Positions 1-8,713 of a stretch of 64,000 nt of DNA are shown one piece after another. The notes under the pieces were generated by a model that worked only from the letters and a program-made list of their open reading frames with translations, made no database searches and had not been told where the DNA came from. Source of the DNA: Rhizobium sp. EC-SD404 (lineage in GTDB: Bacteria > Pseudomonadota > Alphaproteobacteria > Rhizobiales > Rhizobiaceae); NCBI RefSeq assembly GCF_902498825.1, contig NZ_LR701459.1, positions 1,246,001-1,310,000 of the forward strand, given 5' to 3'. Position numbers and translations under genes: made by a program. Position 1 is the first letter of the stretch; the number at the start of each line of letters is the position of its first letter.

Positions 1-2
1 GG

Positions 3-389
3 CTGCAACCGAGTGCCAGGGGCGACGACCGCTCTGGCGAGGGGATGCTTGTCGATTTCTATTTGGATGGGGCGACCGAGGCCGTCGCTGCGGCTGGTCT
101 CCAGGCCCAGTTGGCGACGCTTGCGCGTGAGGCGGGGATCGACATCGATGAATTCGAAGTCATGCGCGCCCTGGATGCGGAGACCCAGGCAGCGGCCAAG
201 CCGGGCATCCGGCTTCGGTTGGCGTTCAAAGCCGAGAACGATGCTTTCCAGGAAATGCTCTACGCGATCGAACAGGGTCGGCCGGCGATGCGTGTCCAAT
301 CACTGCGGTTGGCAACGTTCGATGCCGATGAAGCACCGATTCTCAACGCCGATCTGGTTGTGGAAGCCTATCGGAGGATGGAGCCATGA
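3..389 (+). CDS. Type II secretion GspM-like protein, C-terminal part (cut by window start)
   Basis: The reading frame is open to the window edge, so the N-terminus lies outside. The visible 128 residues include a repeat-like fold with the segments LVDFYLDGATEAVAAAGLQA and ALDAETQAAAKPGIRLRLAF, and end in LVVEAYRRMEP. This resembles the C-terminal periplasmic domain of GspM (subtype b), the inner-membrane assembly-platform protein that pairs with GspL. The assignment leans on context: the next gene starts 4 bp before this stop, and gspE and gspD follow. A methionine at base 45 could be mistaken for the start, but the frame continues upstream of it. I am moderately sure of the family and sure that it is coding. 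Confidence 0.6.
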   Translation: MQPSARGDDRSGEGMLVDFYLDGATEAVAAAGLQAQLATLAREAGIDIDEFEVMRALDAETQAAAKPGIRLRLAFKAENDAFQEMLYAIEQGRPAMRVQSLRLATFDADEAPILNADLVVEAYRRMEP

Positions 390-847
390 GATGGCGCATC
401 GCGAGCTTGGCTTTCGCTCTGATCTGTTCAGCCCCGGTCTGGACAGCCGCAATGGCCGACGGCACCGAGGAAACGGCCGCAGAAACACCATTCTTTCCGC
501 AGATGTCGCTTGAGACCTTGGCAGACATGCGGGAGAGACCGCTGTTTGCGCCCTTTCGGCGACCGACCGCCCCACCGCCGCCCGCGATCATCCAGCCGGT
601 GGCGATCGCCGAACCCATGGCGCAACCGCCTGCGCCGCCACTACCCGAACCAGCCGTACGGCTGGTCGGCGTCACGATTGGCGACCAAACAGGCTTTGCG
701 ATCATCGAGCATCAGCCGACGGGCGAGGTGCTGCGGATGGAGGATGGCGCCTTGCTCGATCTCTGGGTGCTGTCGGTCGTCGATGCGCGCACCATCGCCT
801 TCGAGCATGAGGGGAGGCGCGCGGTCTATGCATTGTTCGAGCGATAG
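386..847 (+). CDS. Type II secretion GspN/GspC-like periplasmic linker
   Basis: This 153-residue protein has a signal-anchor or Sec signal (LASLAFALICSAPVWTAAMA region, about residues 4-24), a short segment RERPLFAPFRRP, a proline-rich linker (about residues 56-90), and a small C-terminal domain (VRLVGVTIGDQTGFAIIEH to the end). The RPLF motif, Pro-rich linker and small HR-like beta domain are the layout of GspC/GspN-type proteins that connect the inner-membrane platform to the secretin. It overlaps the preceding GspM-like gene by 4 bp (ATGA), so the two are translationally coupled. It ends 19 bp from the stop of the convergent gspE. I am confident it belongs to the secretion system; whether to call it N or C is less certain. 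Confidence 0.6.
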   Translation: MRWRIASLAFALICSAPVWTAAMADGTEETAAETPFFPQMSLETLADMRERPLFAPFRRPTAPPPPAIIQPVAIAEPMAQPPAPPLPEPAVRLVGVTIGDQTGFAIIEHQPTGEVLRMEDGALLDLWVLSVVDARTIAFEHEGRRAVYALFER

Positions 848-866
848 ACGAAATCCGTCCCGCGCC

Positions 867-2564
867 TCAGATGGTTGCCTTCAGCAGCTCGTCCACGCTT
901 GTCTGGCCGGTACACACTTTGGCGTATCCGTCCTGCAGCATGGTGGTCATGCCGCTCGAGACGGCCGCGGCTTCGATGTCGCCGGCGGAGTGGCCCGATC
1001 GGATCATGCCGCGCAAGGGTTCGTCCATGCTCAGAACCTCGAAGATACCGATCCGTCCGCGGTAACCGGTCTGTGCGCACTGGCCGCAGCCCTCGGCACG
1101 GTAAATGACTGCGTCGGCCTTCATCGTCAGACGACCGCTGTCGGCAAAGGGCTTGAGAGCCCTTCCGGCATTCTCGTCGACCGTCCGGCAATGCGGGCAG
1201 AGTTGCCGCACGAGGCGCTGGCCGACGACGCATCGAAGCGTCGCGTTGATCAGGAACGGCTCGACGCCGAGGTCCACCAGTCGCGTCACGGCATCGGCGG
1301 CACTGTTGGTGTGCAGCGTCGTCAAGAGCAGATGGCCGGTCAGCGCGGCCTGGATGCCCACAGCCGCCGTCTCGCCATCACGCATTTCGCCCACCATCAG
1401 GATATCCGGGTCGTGGCGCAGGAAAGCGCGCAGCGCGGTGGCAAAATCGAGCGCGATTGCCGGCCGAACCTGGGTCTGGCTGATGCCGGGGATCTGGTAC
1501 TCGATCGGATCTTCGACCGTCATGATCTTGCGGTCGGATCGGTTCAGCGCGGCGAGCGCTGCCGTCAGGGTCGTCGTCTTGCCGCTGCCGGTCGGGCCAG
1601 TCACCACGATCATGCCATGCGGTTGCTCGAGATGCGCGCTGAAGCGTGCAAGGTCGTCGGGCGCCATGCCGAGGCGGGCGAGATCGAGCGCATGGGCTCC
1701 GCGCGCCAGAAGCCGCATGACGAGGCTTTCGCCGTGAAGGGCAGGGGCAGTCGCCACGCGAATGTCGGTCTCCAGCGTTCCGATGCGCATGCGGGCGCGA
1801 CCGTCCTGCGGCAGGCGGCGTTCGGCAATGTTGAGGCCAGACAGAATCTTGACGCGCGAGATGATGCCGCGCGCGGTCTCTTCCGCGACGCGCTCGTGCA
1901 AACGCAACACACCATCTACGCGCAAGCGGATGCGTGCGCCGGATTGCTCCATCTCGACATGGACATCGGTGGCACCCGCAATCAGCGCCGCCTCCACGAG
2001 CCCGTCGACCGCCGTGACGATCGGCGCATCGCTCGCAAGATCGTGCAGGCGCTCGCTGTCCCCTTCGCCGATGGACAGCGGACGCTCAGCAGCTACGGCA
2101 GCCCCGGTGTGGCGGCGCTCCGACGTCGCCTCGTCGAAACGTGCAGCCAGCGCGTCGAAGGACGCGACTGCCAGCGGCACGTCTTCGCCCATGGCAAGCT
2201 GCAGGACGACGATGTCATCGGTGCGTGTCGGGTCGGCGGTCGCGATGGCAACCGAGCCGTTCAATCGACACGGAAACAGCCAGCTGCCGCGCAGGAAACG
2301 GATCGACAGGCTTTCCAGGAGCTCGGGGTCGTAGATGATCGCCTGGTCGTCGGCACGCTGCAAGCCGTGGAAGGCGGCGACGGCATCTGCAAGTCGCGGA
2401 GCAGGTATCAGCGCGGCATCGTGCAAATCGCCGTAAGACGTGCGTCCAGCCTGGCGAAGGTTTCCCAGAATAGGCTCGTCGCCGGACATGTAACCGTTGT
2501 TTTGCAGGAACGCGATAAAGGGCGCCGAATCCCTGATTTGAGCATCTGTAACGAAAGCATCCAT
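867..2564 (-). CDS. gspE: Type II secretion ATPase GspE
   Basis: This is the cytoplasmic hexameric ATPase that powers pseudopilus assembly. The start chosen (565 aa) gives MDAFVTDAQIRDSAP; a further in-frame ATG lies 45 bp upstream at 2609. Visible parts are an N-terminal MshEN/GspE-N-like region, the N2 domain (about residues 180-290), Walker A GPTGSGKTT (about 323-331), the Asp box VEDPIEY, Walker B ILMVGEMRD and the His box LLLTTLHTNSA. The C-terminal tetracysteine zinc motif is CPHC (about 456) plus CGQC (about 493). That motif is typical of GspE/PilB rather than of retraction ATPases. Unusually, the gene is on the minus strand between plus-strand gsp genes, divergent from gspD and convergent with the GspN-like gene, so it must have its own promoter. 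Confidence 0.92.
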   Translation of the reverse strand: MDAFVTDAQIRDSAPFIAFLQNNGYMSGDEPILGNLRQAGRTSYGDLHDAALIPAPRLADAVAAFHGLQRADDQAIIYDPELLESLSIRFLRGSWLFPCRLNGSVAIATADPTRTDDIVVLQLAMGEDVPLAVASFDALAARFDEATSERRHTGAAVAAERPLSIGEGDSERLHDLASDAPIVTAVDGLVEAALIAGATDVHVEMEQSGARIRLRVDGVLRLHERVAEETARGIISRVKILSGLNIAERRLPQDGRARMRIGTLETDIRVATAPALHGESLVMRLLARGAHALDLARLGMAPDDLARFSAHLEQPHGMIVVTGPTGSGKTTTLTAALAALNRSDRKIMTVEDPIEYQIPGISQTQVRPAIALDFATALRAFLRHDPDILMVGEMRDGETAAVGIQAALTGHLLLTTLHTNSAADAVTRLVDLGVEPFLINATLRCVVGQRLVRQLCPHCRTVDENAGRALKPFADSGRLTMKADAVIYRAEGCGQCAQTGYRGRIGIFEVLSMDEPLRGMIRSGHSAGDIEAAAVSSGMTTMLQDGYAKVCTGQTSVDELLKATI

Positions 2565-2772
2565 GTGGATTTTCCGACGCGTTGCCGAACGGAGCTGCAT
2601 CAAGCCCATGGCTTATTGCAGACTTTGACAATACCATTACCGCACTCGCCTTACGAATCAGTTTTCGGAAAAGTCGAGCGGGCGTTTTCTGTTTGGGGGC
2701 AGAAGATGTCGGGGATGCTTGCTTCGGTAATACATGCGCGGCGCGGCCGGTGGTGGGCCAGGAGGGACGGCG

Positions 2773-4920
2773 TTGCATATCAAGCGTAGTATGGGCGCTC
2801 TGGCCGCCATCCTGCTTTCGTTGCCCATGGCTGGCGGCTGCGCGAATTCCGAGGGCGGTGCCACTGCCGAGCGGCCATCGGTTCTCAGCCAGGTCTTCCG
2901 ACCGGATTTTTCGGCGCGTTCTCCGCGCGGCAGTGGTAATTCTTCCGGCGGCTCGCAGGGCAATCAGGAGATTGCCGCCTCTCGCATCTTTGGCGCCAGC
3001 AGCCCGGGCATCGATGGCACGGTTACCGGCCAGACGCCGACTTCGACCAATGGCGGCGTGCAGCTGAATTTCGAGGATGCCGACCTCCTCGAATTCATCG
3101 ACACGGTGCTTGGTCAGACGTTGCAGCTGAATTACACGGTCGACCCCAATGTTTCCGGAACCGTGACGTTGTCGACGGCCCGGCCGATCGGTCGTGACAG
3201 CCTGCTTGAGCTTCTGGAAGCCGTTCTTCGCGTCAACGGCGCGGAACTGACGCGCAGCGGCGAGACCTACCAAGTGGTCGAGGCGACGTCCGCGACGACC
3301 TCTCGGGTGGACTACGGCATGGCAGGTGCCGGCTACGGGCTCAGCATCATCCCGCTGCAGTTCATCTCGCCACAGACGCTCAGCCAACTGATCAACGGCT
3401 TCGGTGCGCGGCCCGGCTCGCTCCGCGTTGAGACCACGCGCAATCTCTTGATCGTGCTCGGCAGTTCCGCGGACCGACGGTCGGCGATCGAAACGGCGCT
3501 CGCTTTCGACGTCGACTGGATGCAGGACCAGTCCGTTGGCATTCTGACCATGCGCACTGCAAAACCGGAGGCTGTGATCCCCGAACTGGAGCGCATCTTC
3601 GCAGCGCAGGGCGGCGGCAGCGGCTCCAATGTCATCCAGTTCATGCCGATGCCGCGGCTGCAGGCCGTTCTCGCCGTTTCCCAGAACAGGGAGCTCATCG
3701 AACGCGCGCAGACCTGGGTGGAACGACTGGACCGGGAGAATGCCGATCTGGACGAAAGCGTGCATGTGTATCGGCTGAAATATCGCGAAGCCTCCGTTGT
3801 CGCCGAACTGCTCAATCAGTTGTTCCAAGGCCAGAGTGCTAGCCCGTCAGCCCCGTCGCTTGCGCCGGCGGAGGATTTGACGCTGGCGGGCAACGAGCCC
3901 TTGACGCAAGGCGAGCAACTGATCGATGCCGCTTTCGGCGATGATAATGGGGTTTCGGGCGCCTTCACCGTTGCCTCGCAGCCGGTCCAGATTTTCAATG
4001 CACCGACGGCAAGCGGTGGAATACCGCGCATTCAGCCGGATACGTCGAACAACTCGATCATCATCTATGGCGATCTGGATGCCCGGCAGAGGGCCCTGTC
4101 AGCGCTCGGGCGCATCGACGTTCCACAATTGCAGGTGGCGATCAACATCACCATGGCCGAAGTCCGGCTGACTGACGAGTTGCGCTATGGCGTTCAGTAT
4201 TTCGTCAAGAGCCAGAATGTTGGGCTCGGCAGCGACAACGGATCGATCGGGCTGTTCAACACGCTGGCCGACAACATCGGGCGCGAACTGCCTGGCTTCA
4301 ATTTCGTGGTCGGCAGCGAGTCCAGTCCGGACATTATCATCAATGCACTCGATGCCGTGACCGATGTGCAGGTCCTCTCATCGCCGTCGCTGGTTGTCAT
4401 GGAGAATGAGGAAGCCCGTTTTCAGGTCGGCGATCAGATACCGATCGTCACGCGCACCGTCACTTCGGTCGAGGACGCGAATGCGCCGGTCAGCAACCAG
4501 GTCGAATATCGCGACACGGGGATCATCATGCGCGTGCGGCCCCGTATCTCGGAAGACGGCATCGTGACAATGCGGATCGAGCAGGAGATATCGGCGGTAT
4601 CTTCCAACGCGGGAACGCTCACGCCCGTCATCTCCAACCGTTCGATTTCGAGCAATGTCGCGGTCGTCGATGGACAGACCGTGCTTTTGGGCGGTCTAAT
4701 CCGGGATCAGTCGGAAGCTGGCAAGGACGGTATTCCGGGCTTGCGGCGCATGCGCGGCATCGGCAATCTTTTCGGCAGCACGAACCGGTCCAACGAACGC
4801 ACGGAACTTCTGATTCTGATCCGCCCGTCGGTCATTCGCGATGGCAAGGATGCGCAGACAGTTGCGGAAGAGCTTCAGTCGCGCATGTGGGAATTGGGAC
4901 CGCGTACCATCAAGCGCTGA
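2773..4920 (+). CDS. gspD: Type II secretion outer-membrane secretin GspD
   Basis: GspD forms the multimeric outer-membrane channel. I choose a TTG start at 2773 because a strong ribosome site (AGGAGGG, 2760-2766) sits 6 bp upstream. It yields a lipoprotein signal MHIKRSMGALAAILLSLPMAGGC, whose lipobox cysteine would be acylated. An ATG at 2734 in frame has no such site and adds a Gly-rich tail. After a low-complexity linker come the N0-N3 modules (VQLNFEDADLLEFIDTVLG; YGLSIIPLQFISPQTLSQLI; VYRLKYREASVVAELLNQLF) and the C-terminal secretin domain (SSPSLVVMENEEARFQVGDQ; VLLGGLIRD). The length of 715 aa is normal for the family. Divergent gspE starts about 208 bp away. Confidence 0.93.
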   Translation: MHIKRSMGALAAILLSLPMAGGCANSEGGATAERPSVLSQVFRPDFSARSPRGSGNSSGGSQGNQEIAASRIFGASSPGIDGTVTGQTPTSTNGGVQLNFEDADLLEFIDTVLGQTLQLNYTVDPNVSGTVTLSTARPIGRDSLLELLEAVLRVNGAELTRSGETYQVVEATSATTSRVDYGMAGAGYGLSIIPLQFISPQTLSQLINGFGARPGSLRVETTRNLLIVLGSSADRRSAIETALAFDVDWMQDQSVGILTMRTAKPEAVIPELERIFAAQGGGSGSNVIQFMPMPRLQAVLAVSQNRELIERAQTWVERLDRENADLDESVHVYRLKYREASVVAELLNQLFQGQSASPSAPSLAPAEDLTLAGNEPLTQGEQLIDAAFGDDNGVSGAFTVASQPVQIFNAPTASGGIPRIQPDTSNNSIIIYGDLDARQRALSALGRIDVPQLQVAINITMAEVRLTDELRYGVQYFVKSQNVGLGSDNGSIGLFNTLADNIGRELPGFNFVVGSESSPDIIINALDAVTDVQVLSSPSLVVMENEEARFQVGDQIPIVTRTVTSVEDANAPVSNQVEYRDTGIIMRVRPRISEDGIVTMRIEQEISAVSSNAGTLTPVISNRSISSNVAVVDGQTVLLGGLIRDQSEAGKDGIPGLRRMRGIGNLFGSTNRSNERTELLILIRPSVIRDGKDAQTVAEELQSRMWELGPRTIKR

Positions 4921-4924
4921 ACCG

Positions 4925-5524
4925 ATGTCCAAGGTGTCGCGGCGAGAGCTGATCGGGATCTGTGCCGGAGCATTTGGATTGGTGATTGCTGTCGCCTTGA
5001 CCGTAAAAGGCGGCATCGACCCGACCTGGCCGTTCGGCCTTTGGCTCGGCGCTCTTTGCCTCGCCATCGCCGTTGAGGATGTGCGGCATCTGCGCGTCGC
5101 CGATAGCGCCAACGGACTGTTGTTTGTCGGTGGTTGCGCTTGGCGGATTCTGCAGTCGCCAGCGGCGGGTTACGAAGCGCTCGTGCTCGCACTGTTGGCA
5201 TCCTTGGTTTGTGGCGGGGCACTTCTCGCGCTGCGTGCGCTGCATGCGCGAATATCCGGACGCATCGGCCTCGGGTTTGGCGATGTCAAATTCTGCGCCG
5301 CTGCAGCCACGTGGACCGGCCTGGCCGGATTTCCGTTCATGCTCCTGCTGGCAAGCCTGACGGCATTGATCGTCGTCGGCCTGATGAGCGTGTCACGTTT
5401 TGGATGGAACATGCAGCGGCGATTGCCCTTTGCGGCCTTCCTCGCTCTAGCGTTGCTCATGCTCTGGCTTGCGGTCAGCCCTCTCGCAGGTTCGCTCGTG
5501 GATGGGCTGCTTCAGCACCCTTGA
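4925..5524 (+). CDS. Prepilin peptidase, short A24 type
   Basis: This is an inner-membrane aspartyl protease that would trim pseudopilin leader peptides for the adjacent secretion system. It has 199 residues with about six hydrophobic segments. The two catalytic aspartates sit in AVEDVRHLRVAD (about residue 50) and in GLGFGDVKFC (about residue 120), the latter matching the GxGD signature. The N-terminal zinc/methyltransferase half of PilD/GspO is missing, so it belongs to the short CpaA-like class. The ATG lies 4 bp after the gspD stop, so the two are probably co-transcribed. Substrates cannot be told from sequence; a tad/flp pilus elsewhere is an alternative client. Confidence 0.8.
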   Translation: MSKVSRRELIGICAGAFGLVIAVALTVKGGIDPTWPFGLWLGALCLAIAVEDVRHLRVADSANGLLFVGGCAWRILQSPAAGYEALVLALLASLVCGGALLALRALHARISGRIGLGFGDVKFCAAAATWTGLAGFPFMLLLASLTALIVVGLMSVSRFGWNMQRRLPFAAFLALALLMLWLAVSPLAGSLVDGLLQHP

Positions 5525-5637
5525 TGGTTGCGGGTTCGGCCCTTGGTCGCTTTTCAGGCTGACTTTCGTCCAGTTGTTAGAGGCGCCTCGCGAACGTAGA
5601 GTTTTTGCAACTGATCCGCTGCTGGAGTGCATCAACG

Positions 5638-7023
5638 ATGCTTGGCGGGCCCATGGGACGCTTGTCGCTTTCGCTTCGTTTTGCTCTGGCCGGTGCAGCG
5701 GTTCTCATCATGGGGACGCTGATCATCGGAAACTGGGTCGTTGCCCGGATTTCCAGTGGCGTGACGGCCAATGTCGCCATTTCCACGGCTCTCGTCGTCG
5801 ATGGTCTGGTCACGCCGATCGCCCAGGAACTGAAGGACAAGAACGTCCTCTCCATCGGGCCCGTGCGCGCGCTCGACGAATTGCAGAAAAGCGCGCCGCT
5901 CGCGGGCCGGGTCGTCGGCATGCGCATCTGGAAACCCGATGGTCGGGTCGCATACAGCAACGACTTCGATATGATCGGTATGCATTTCACGCCGTCCGAC
6001 GAACTGCTGCGGGCAGTCGCGGGCGAGGTCGTGGCCAGCCGCGACTCGTTGCACGATGACGAGAGCGCCCGGGTTGCCGCTCTCGGCGTGCCGCTGCTTG
6101 AAATCTACAGTCCCGTGCGAGACCGCTGGACCGGTGAGGTTCTGGCGGTGGCCGAGTTCTACGAGGACGCGACGAAGCTCGAGGCGATGTTGGCGCAGGC
6201 GCGCGGGCAATCCTGGCTCGTGGTCATCGCCACGATGAGCGGCATGGGGCTTCTCTTGTTCGGCGTCGTGCATGGCGGCAACCGGCTGATCGAACGACAG
6301 AAGACCGCGCTGCAGGACGAGATCGAGCGCGTCGCCGCGATGTCTCACCAGAACGCCACGCTGAGGGAGCGGATCGAGCGCGCCTATACGCTCTCGACCG
6401 AACTCAACGAGCGCTACTTACGCCGTGTAAGCGCCGATCTGCACGACGGACCGGCGCAACTCGTCGGGCTCGCATCTCTGCGGATCGGGAGCCTTCGCGA
6501 CAGCGCCGACGAGATGCGTCGCCGCTCGGAAGCAGGGCTCGTGCAGCAGGTCCTGGGTGAAGCGATGAGCGACATTCGGACTATCTGCAATGGACTATCC
6601 CTGCCGCAGATCGAGAACCAGTCTTTGACCGAGCTGCTTTGGGATGCCGTCCGATCACATGAACGTCGTACCGCTACGAAGGTGGAGCTCAGCGTCTGCA
6701 ACGACGATCTCGATCTGCCGGTTCACCTGAAGATCTGTTGTTATCGCTTCGTGCAGGAAGGTCTGAACAATGCTTTTCGCCACGCGGGCGGAAACGACCA
6801 AGCGGTGCTTTGCCATTTGGAGCGCGGCGTGCTGCATCTCAGCGTAACGAACGGACCCTACCAGCCAGACCACCTCAGACCTCCCAACGACCGAAAAAGC
6901 CTTGGATTGGAAGGGCTTCAGGGTCGTCTGGAGGCACTGGGGGGCCTGTTCCATTTCGAGACATTTCCCCAGACCGGCAGCCGGCTGGAGATGTCCGTCC
7001 AGGTTGAAAGGATTGCGGCATGA
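5638..7023 (+). CDS. Sensor histidine kinase, NarX/DegS (HisKA_3) type
   Basis: This membrane kinase of 461 aa has transmembrane segments at about residues 13-36 and 191-211 bracketing a roughly 150-residue periplasmic sensor region. A cytoplasmic coiled region follows, then the HisKA_3 dimerisation box RRVSADLHDGPAQLVG with phospho-acceptor His269. The HATPase_c domain has an N box (FVQEGLNNAFRHAG) and a G box (LGLEGLQGRLEALGG). The ATG at 5638 is used; an in-frame TTG at 5605 is possible. It overlaps the response-regulator gene by 4 bp, so the pair forms one two-component system. The location just after the secretion genes suggests, but does not prove, control of that locus. Confidence 0.92.
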   Translation: MLGGPMGRLSLSLRFALAGAAVLIMGTLIIGNWVVARISSGVTANVAISTALVVDGLVTPIAQELKDKNVLSIGPVRALDELQKSAPLAGRVVGMRIWKPDGRVAYSNDFDMIGMHFTPSDELLRAVAGEVVASRDSLHDDESARVAALGVPLLEIYSPVRDRWTGEVLAVAEFYEDATKLEAMLAQARGQSWLVVIATMSGMGLLLFGVVHGGNRLIERQKTALQDEIERVAAMSHQNATLRERIERAYTLSTELNERYLRRVSADLHDGPAQLVGLASLRIGSLRDSADEMRRRSEAGLVQQVLGEAMSDIRTICNGLSLPQIENQSLTELLWDAVRSHERRTATKVELSVCNDDLDLPVHLKICCYRFVQEGLNNAFRHAGGNDQAVLCHLERGVLHLSVTNGPYQPDHLRPPNDRKSLGLEGLQGRLEALGGLFHFETFPQTGSRLEMSVQVERIAA

Positions 7024-7685
7024 ACAGTGCGATACGGCTTGTGGTGGTGGACGATCATCCGCTTTATCGCGACGGGGTCGTCCGCACGCTTAGCGAGCAT
7101 GACGGCCTGGAAGTGGTCGGGCAGGGTGGCTCGGCCGATGATGCGGTGCTTCTGTGCATGGCGCACAAGCCGGATGTCGCCTTGCTCGACGTTTCGATGC
7201 GCGGTGGCGGTATCGCTGCAGCCGGGCGGGTGATGGACGCGGTTCCGGACACGAAGGTGATGATGCTCACGGTCTCGGAGCAGGACACGGACGTCATTAA
7301 TGCGCTGGAGCAGGGCGTCAAAGGCTATGTCTTGAAGGGTGTGGAAGGCAGCGAACTCGTTTCGATTATTCACCGGGTAGCATCTGGCGAATCCTACGTC
7401 GCGCCATCGCTTGCCGCCGGCCTTCTGGTCTCCATGAAGCTGACGATGAAGCGCAATGGCGAGAGCACGCGCGCGAACATGTTGACGGAGCGGGAGGAGG
7501 GCATTCTCCGGCTCGTCTCGCTTGGATGTTCAAACAAAGAGATCGGCCGCCACCTCGATCTGCAGGAAAAGACGGTGAAGCACTACATGACCGGCATCCT
7601 GCAGAAGTTGAATGTGCGCAACAGGGTCGAAGCGGCCGTCGTCGCACGCGAACAGCTCGGCATGCGTCCTGTTGACAGCGCCTGA
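7020..7685 (+). CDS. Response regulator, NarL/LuxR family
   Basis: The protein has 221 residues. The receiver domain (about 6-120) carries the acidic pair VVDDHPLYRDG, the phospho-acceptor Asp57 in LLDVS, Thr in MMLTVSE and Lys in GYVLKG. The C-terminal LuxR helix-turn-helix (LTEREEGILRLVSLGCSNKEIGRHLDLQEKTVKHYMTGIL, about 156-195) is complete. It is the cognate partner of the upstream kinase through the 4-bp ATGA overlap. No autoregulatory site is recognisable. Confidence 0.95.
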   Translation: MNSAIRLVVVDDHPLYRDGVVRTLSEHDGLEVVGQGGSADDAVLLCMAHKPDVALLDVSMRGGGIAAAGRVMDAVPDTKVMMLTVSEQDTDVINALEQGVKGYVLKGVEGSELVSIIHRVASGESYVAPSLAAGLLVSMKLTMKRNGESTRANMLTEREEGILRLVSLGCSNKEIGRHLDLQEKTVKHYMTGILQKLNVRNRVEAAVVAREQLGMRPVDSA

Positions 7686-7741
7686 ACGATTCTGCGTCCA
7701 ATCGCGCCAGACAAAACCGCGGCCTCATCGACAAAAGAAAA

Positions 7742-7767
7742 CCGGCAGCGGCCTGAGCCGCTGCCGG
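7742..7767 (-). terminator. Rho-independent terminator for the Asp/Arg-rich protein gene
   Basis: A perfect 11-bp stem (CCGGCAGCGGC / GCCGCTGCCGG) with a 4-nt loop. Read on the minus strand it is followed by TTTTCTTTTG, so it ends the minus-strand gene at 7796. On the plus strand there is no T-run, although it may also slow readthrough from the response-regulator gene. Confidence 0.85.
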
Positions 7768-7795
7768 ATCGCTGAACCCCTTGGGGGGCGGGGGG

Positions 7796-8398
7796 CTAGA
7801 ATGCGGAGTTCAGCCGATCTATGTCAGACTGGGTCGCCGGTCTTTCGACGACTGTCTGGTTGGTGGGATCCTTGAGTTCATAACGGCCGTTTTCGACTTC
7901 TTCCTTCCAGCCGTCGCTATAGGTCACTTCGAGGGCGGAACCCTCGCTTTCCGCTTTCGCTACCGAACCGCGTTCGCGATCCGGCGAGAAGAAGTCGGCC
8001 AGGTTGACCGGCATGCTGTCACGACCATGTCTGCCACGGTGGTCGTCATCATCGTCATTTCGGCCATGACGGCTCTCGTCGTCATCGCGATCATTGTCGC
8101 GGCCACGGTTGTCGGCACGATCACCACGATCATGGTCGTCGCCGCCACGGTCATCACCGCCACCACGATCGCTATCGCTGTCGCCACCTCTATCTCCTCC
8201 GTGGCCACCGTCGCTATCGCCATCGCTATCGCCGCCGCCACGACCGGAGCTGTCGCCATCCTTCGCAAAGGACTGGCCGAACTTGAACTCCAAACGCATC
8301 CCCCCATCGCTTTCCTTGACGAGACTGCCGTTCAACGCCAATCCGGCTGATACGACTGCCATCGCCAACAGTGTCCGATTGAGTTTTGCCAATTTCAT
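7796..8398 (-). CDS. Exported low-complexity Asp/Arg/Gly-rich protein
   Basis: A 200-residue protein with a Sec signal (MKLAKLNRTLLAMAVVSAGLA). A short conserved-looking strand MRLEFKFGQSFAKDGD leads into about 85 residues made almost only of Asp, Gly, Arg, His and Ser (about residues 47-130), and then a folded tail (NLADFFSPDRERG ... SDGWKEEVENGRYELKDPTNQTVVERPATQSDIDRL). The ribosome site GAGGAGC precedes the ATG and a good terminator follows, so it is a real gene. The tail looks like a short beta domain of the PepSY-like or YpeB-like size, but I do not recognise it. The alternating charge suggests metal or polyanion binding, or an intrinsically disordered spacer. The gene stands alone. Confidence 0.75.
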   Translation of the reverse strand: MKLAKLNRTLLAMAVVSAGLALNGSLVKESDGGMRLEFKFGQSFAKDGDSSGRGGGDSDGDSDGGHGGDRGGDSDSDRGGGDDRGGDDHDRGDRADNRGRDNDRDDDESRHGRNDDDDDHRGRHGRDSMPVNLADFFSPDRERGSVAKAESEGSALEVTYSDGWKEEVENGRYELKDPTNQTVVERPATQSDIDRLNSAF

Positions 8399-8713
8399 CG
8401 AATGCTCCTCAGCTATCCGCCACGTTCATTCGTAGTTGCTTTTATATCTGCCGAAAATCCGGCCCGGACCGATGCGCGGGGGTGCGGCCCCTGGGTCGGT
8501 CGCGCTTTCAGACCATGGGCTGAAATGTTTCGGACCGGCACGCTTGGACGCTATGGAGCCTCGTTGAGAGAAAGCAGCCCCATTTGCATCAAACTGCCTG
8601 TGGATTGGCAGCCTGAAGGGCCTGCAAAGGTCGCTTGCGGTCCGGTTTGCACCTAGTATCGATTGTTTCTGTCATTGCGTCAGGTCTGATGCTGTCAGCC
8701 CGCTGAGGACAAT
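8399..8713. other. Intergenic region between divergent genes
   Basis: About 315 bp separate the start of the Asp/Arg-rich protein gene (minus strand) from the YhaO-like gene (plus strand). An 84-codon open frame on the plus strand has no ribosome site and no recognisable protein features, so I do not call it. Promoters for both genes must lie here, but I see no convincing -35/-10 pair and no strong palindrome. Confidence 0.6.

Noticed and set aside
510..2789. A very long plus-strand open frame across gspE
   Set aside because: It is antisense to a clear GspE with all ATPase motifs and reflects high GC; no ribosome site and no domain can be seen.
8010..8260. Tandem repeats that could look like a small CRISPR or VNTR array
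   Set aside because: The units are short, variable and in frame with a protein; there are no regular spacers and no cas genes.
8402..8656. Possible small gene in the 8.4-8.7 kb gap
   Set aside because: No ribosome site, no hydrophobic or domain pattern, and composition unlike neighbouring genes.
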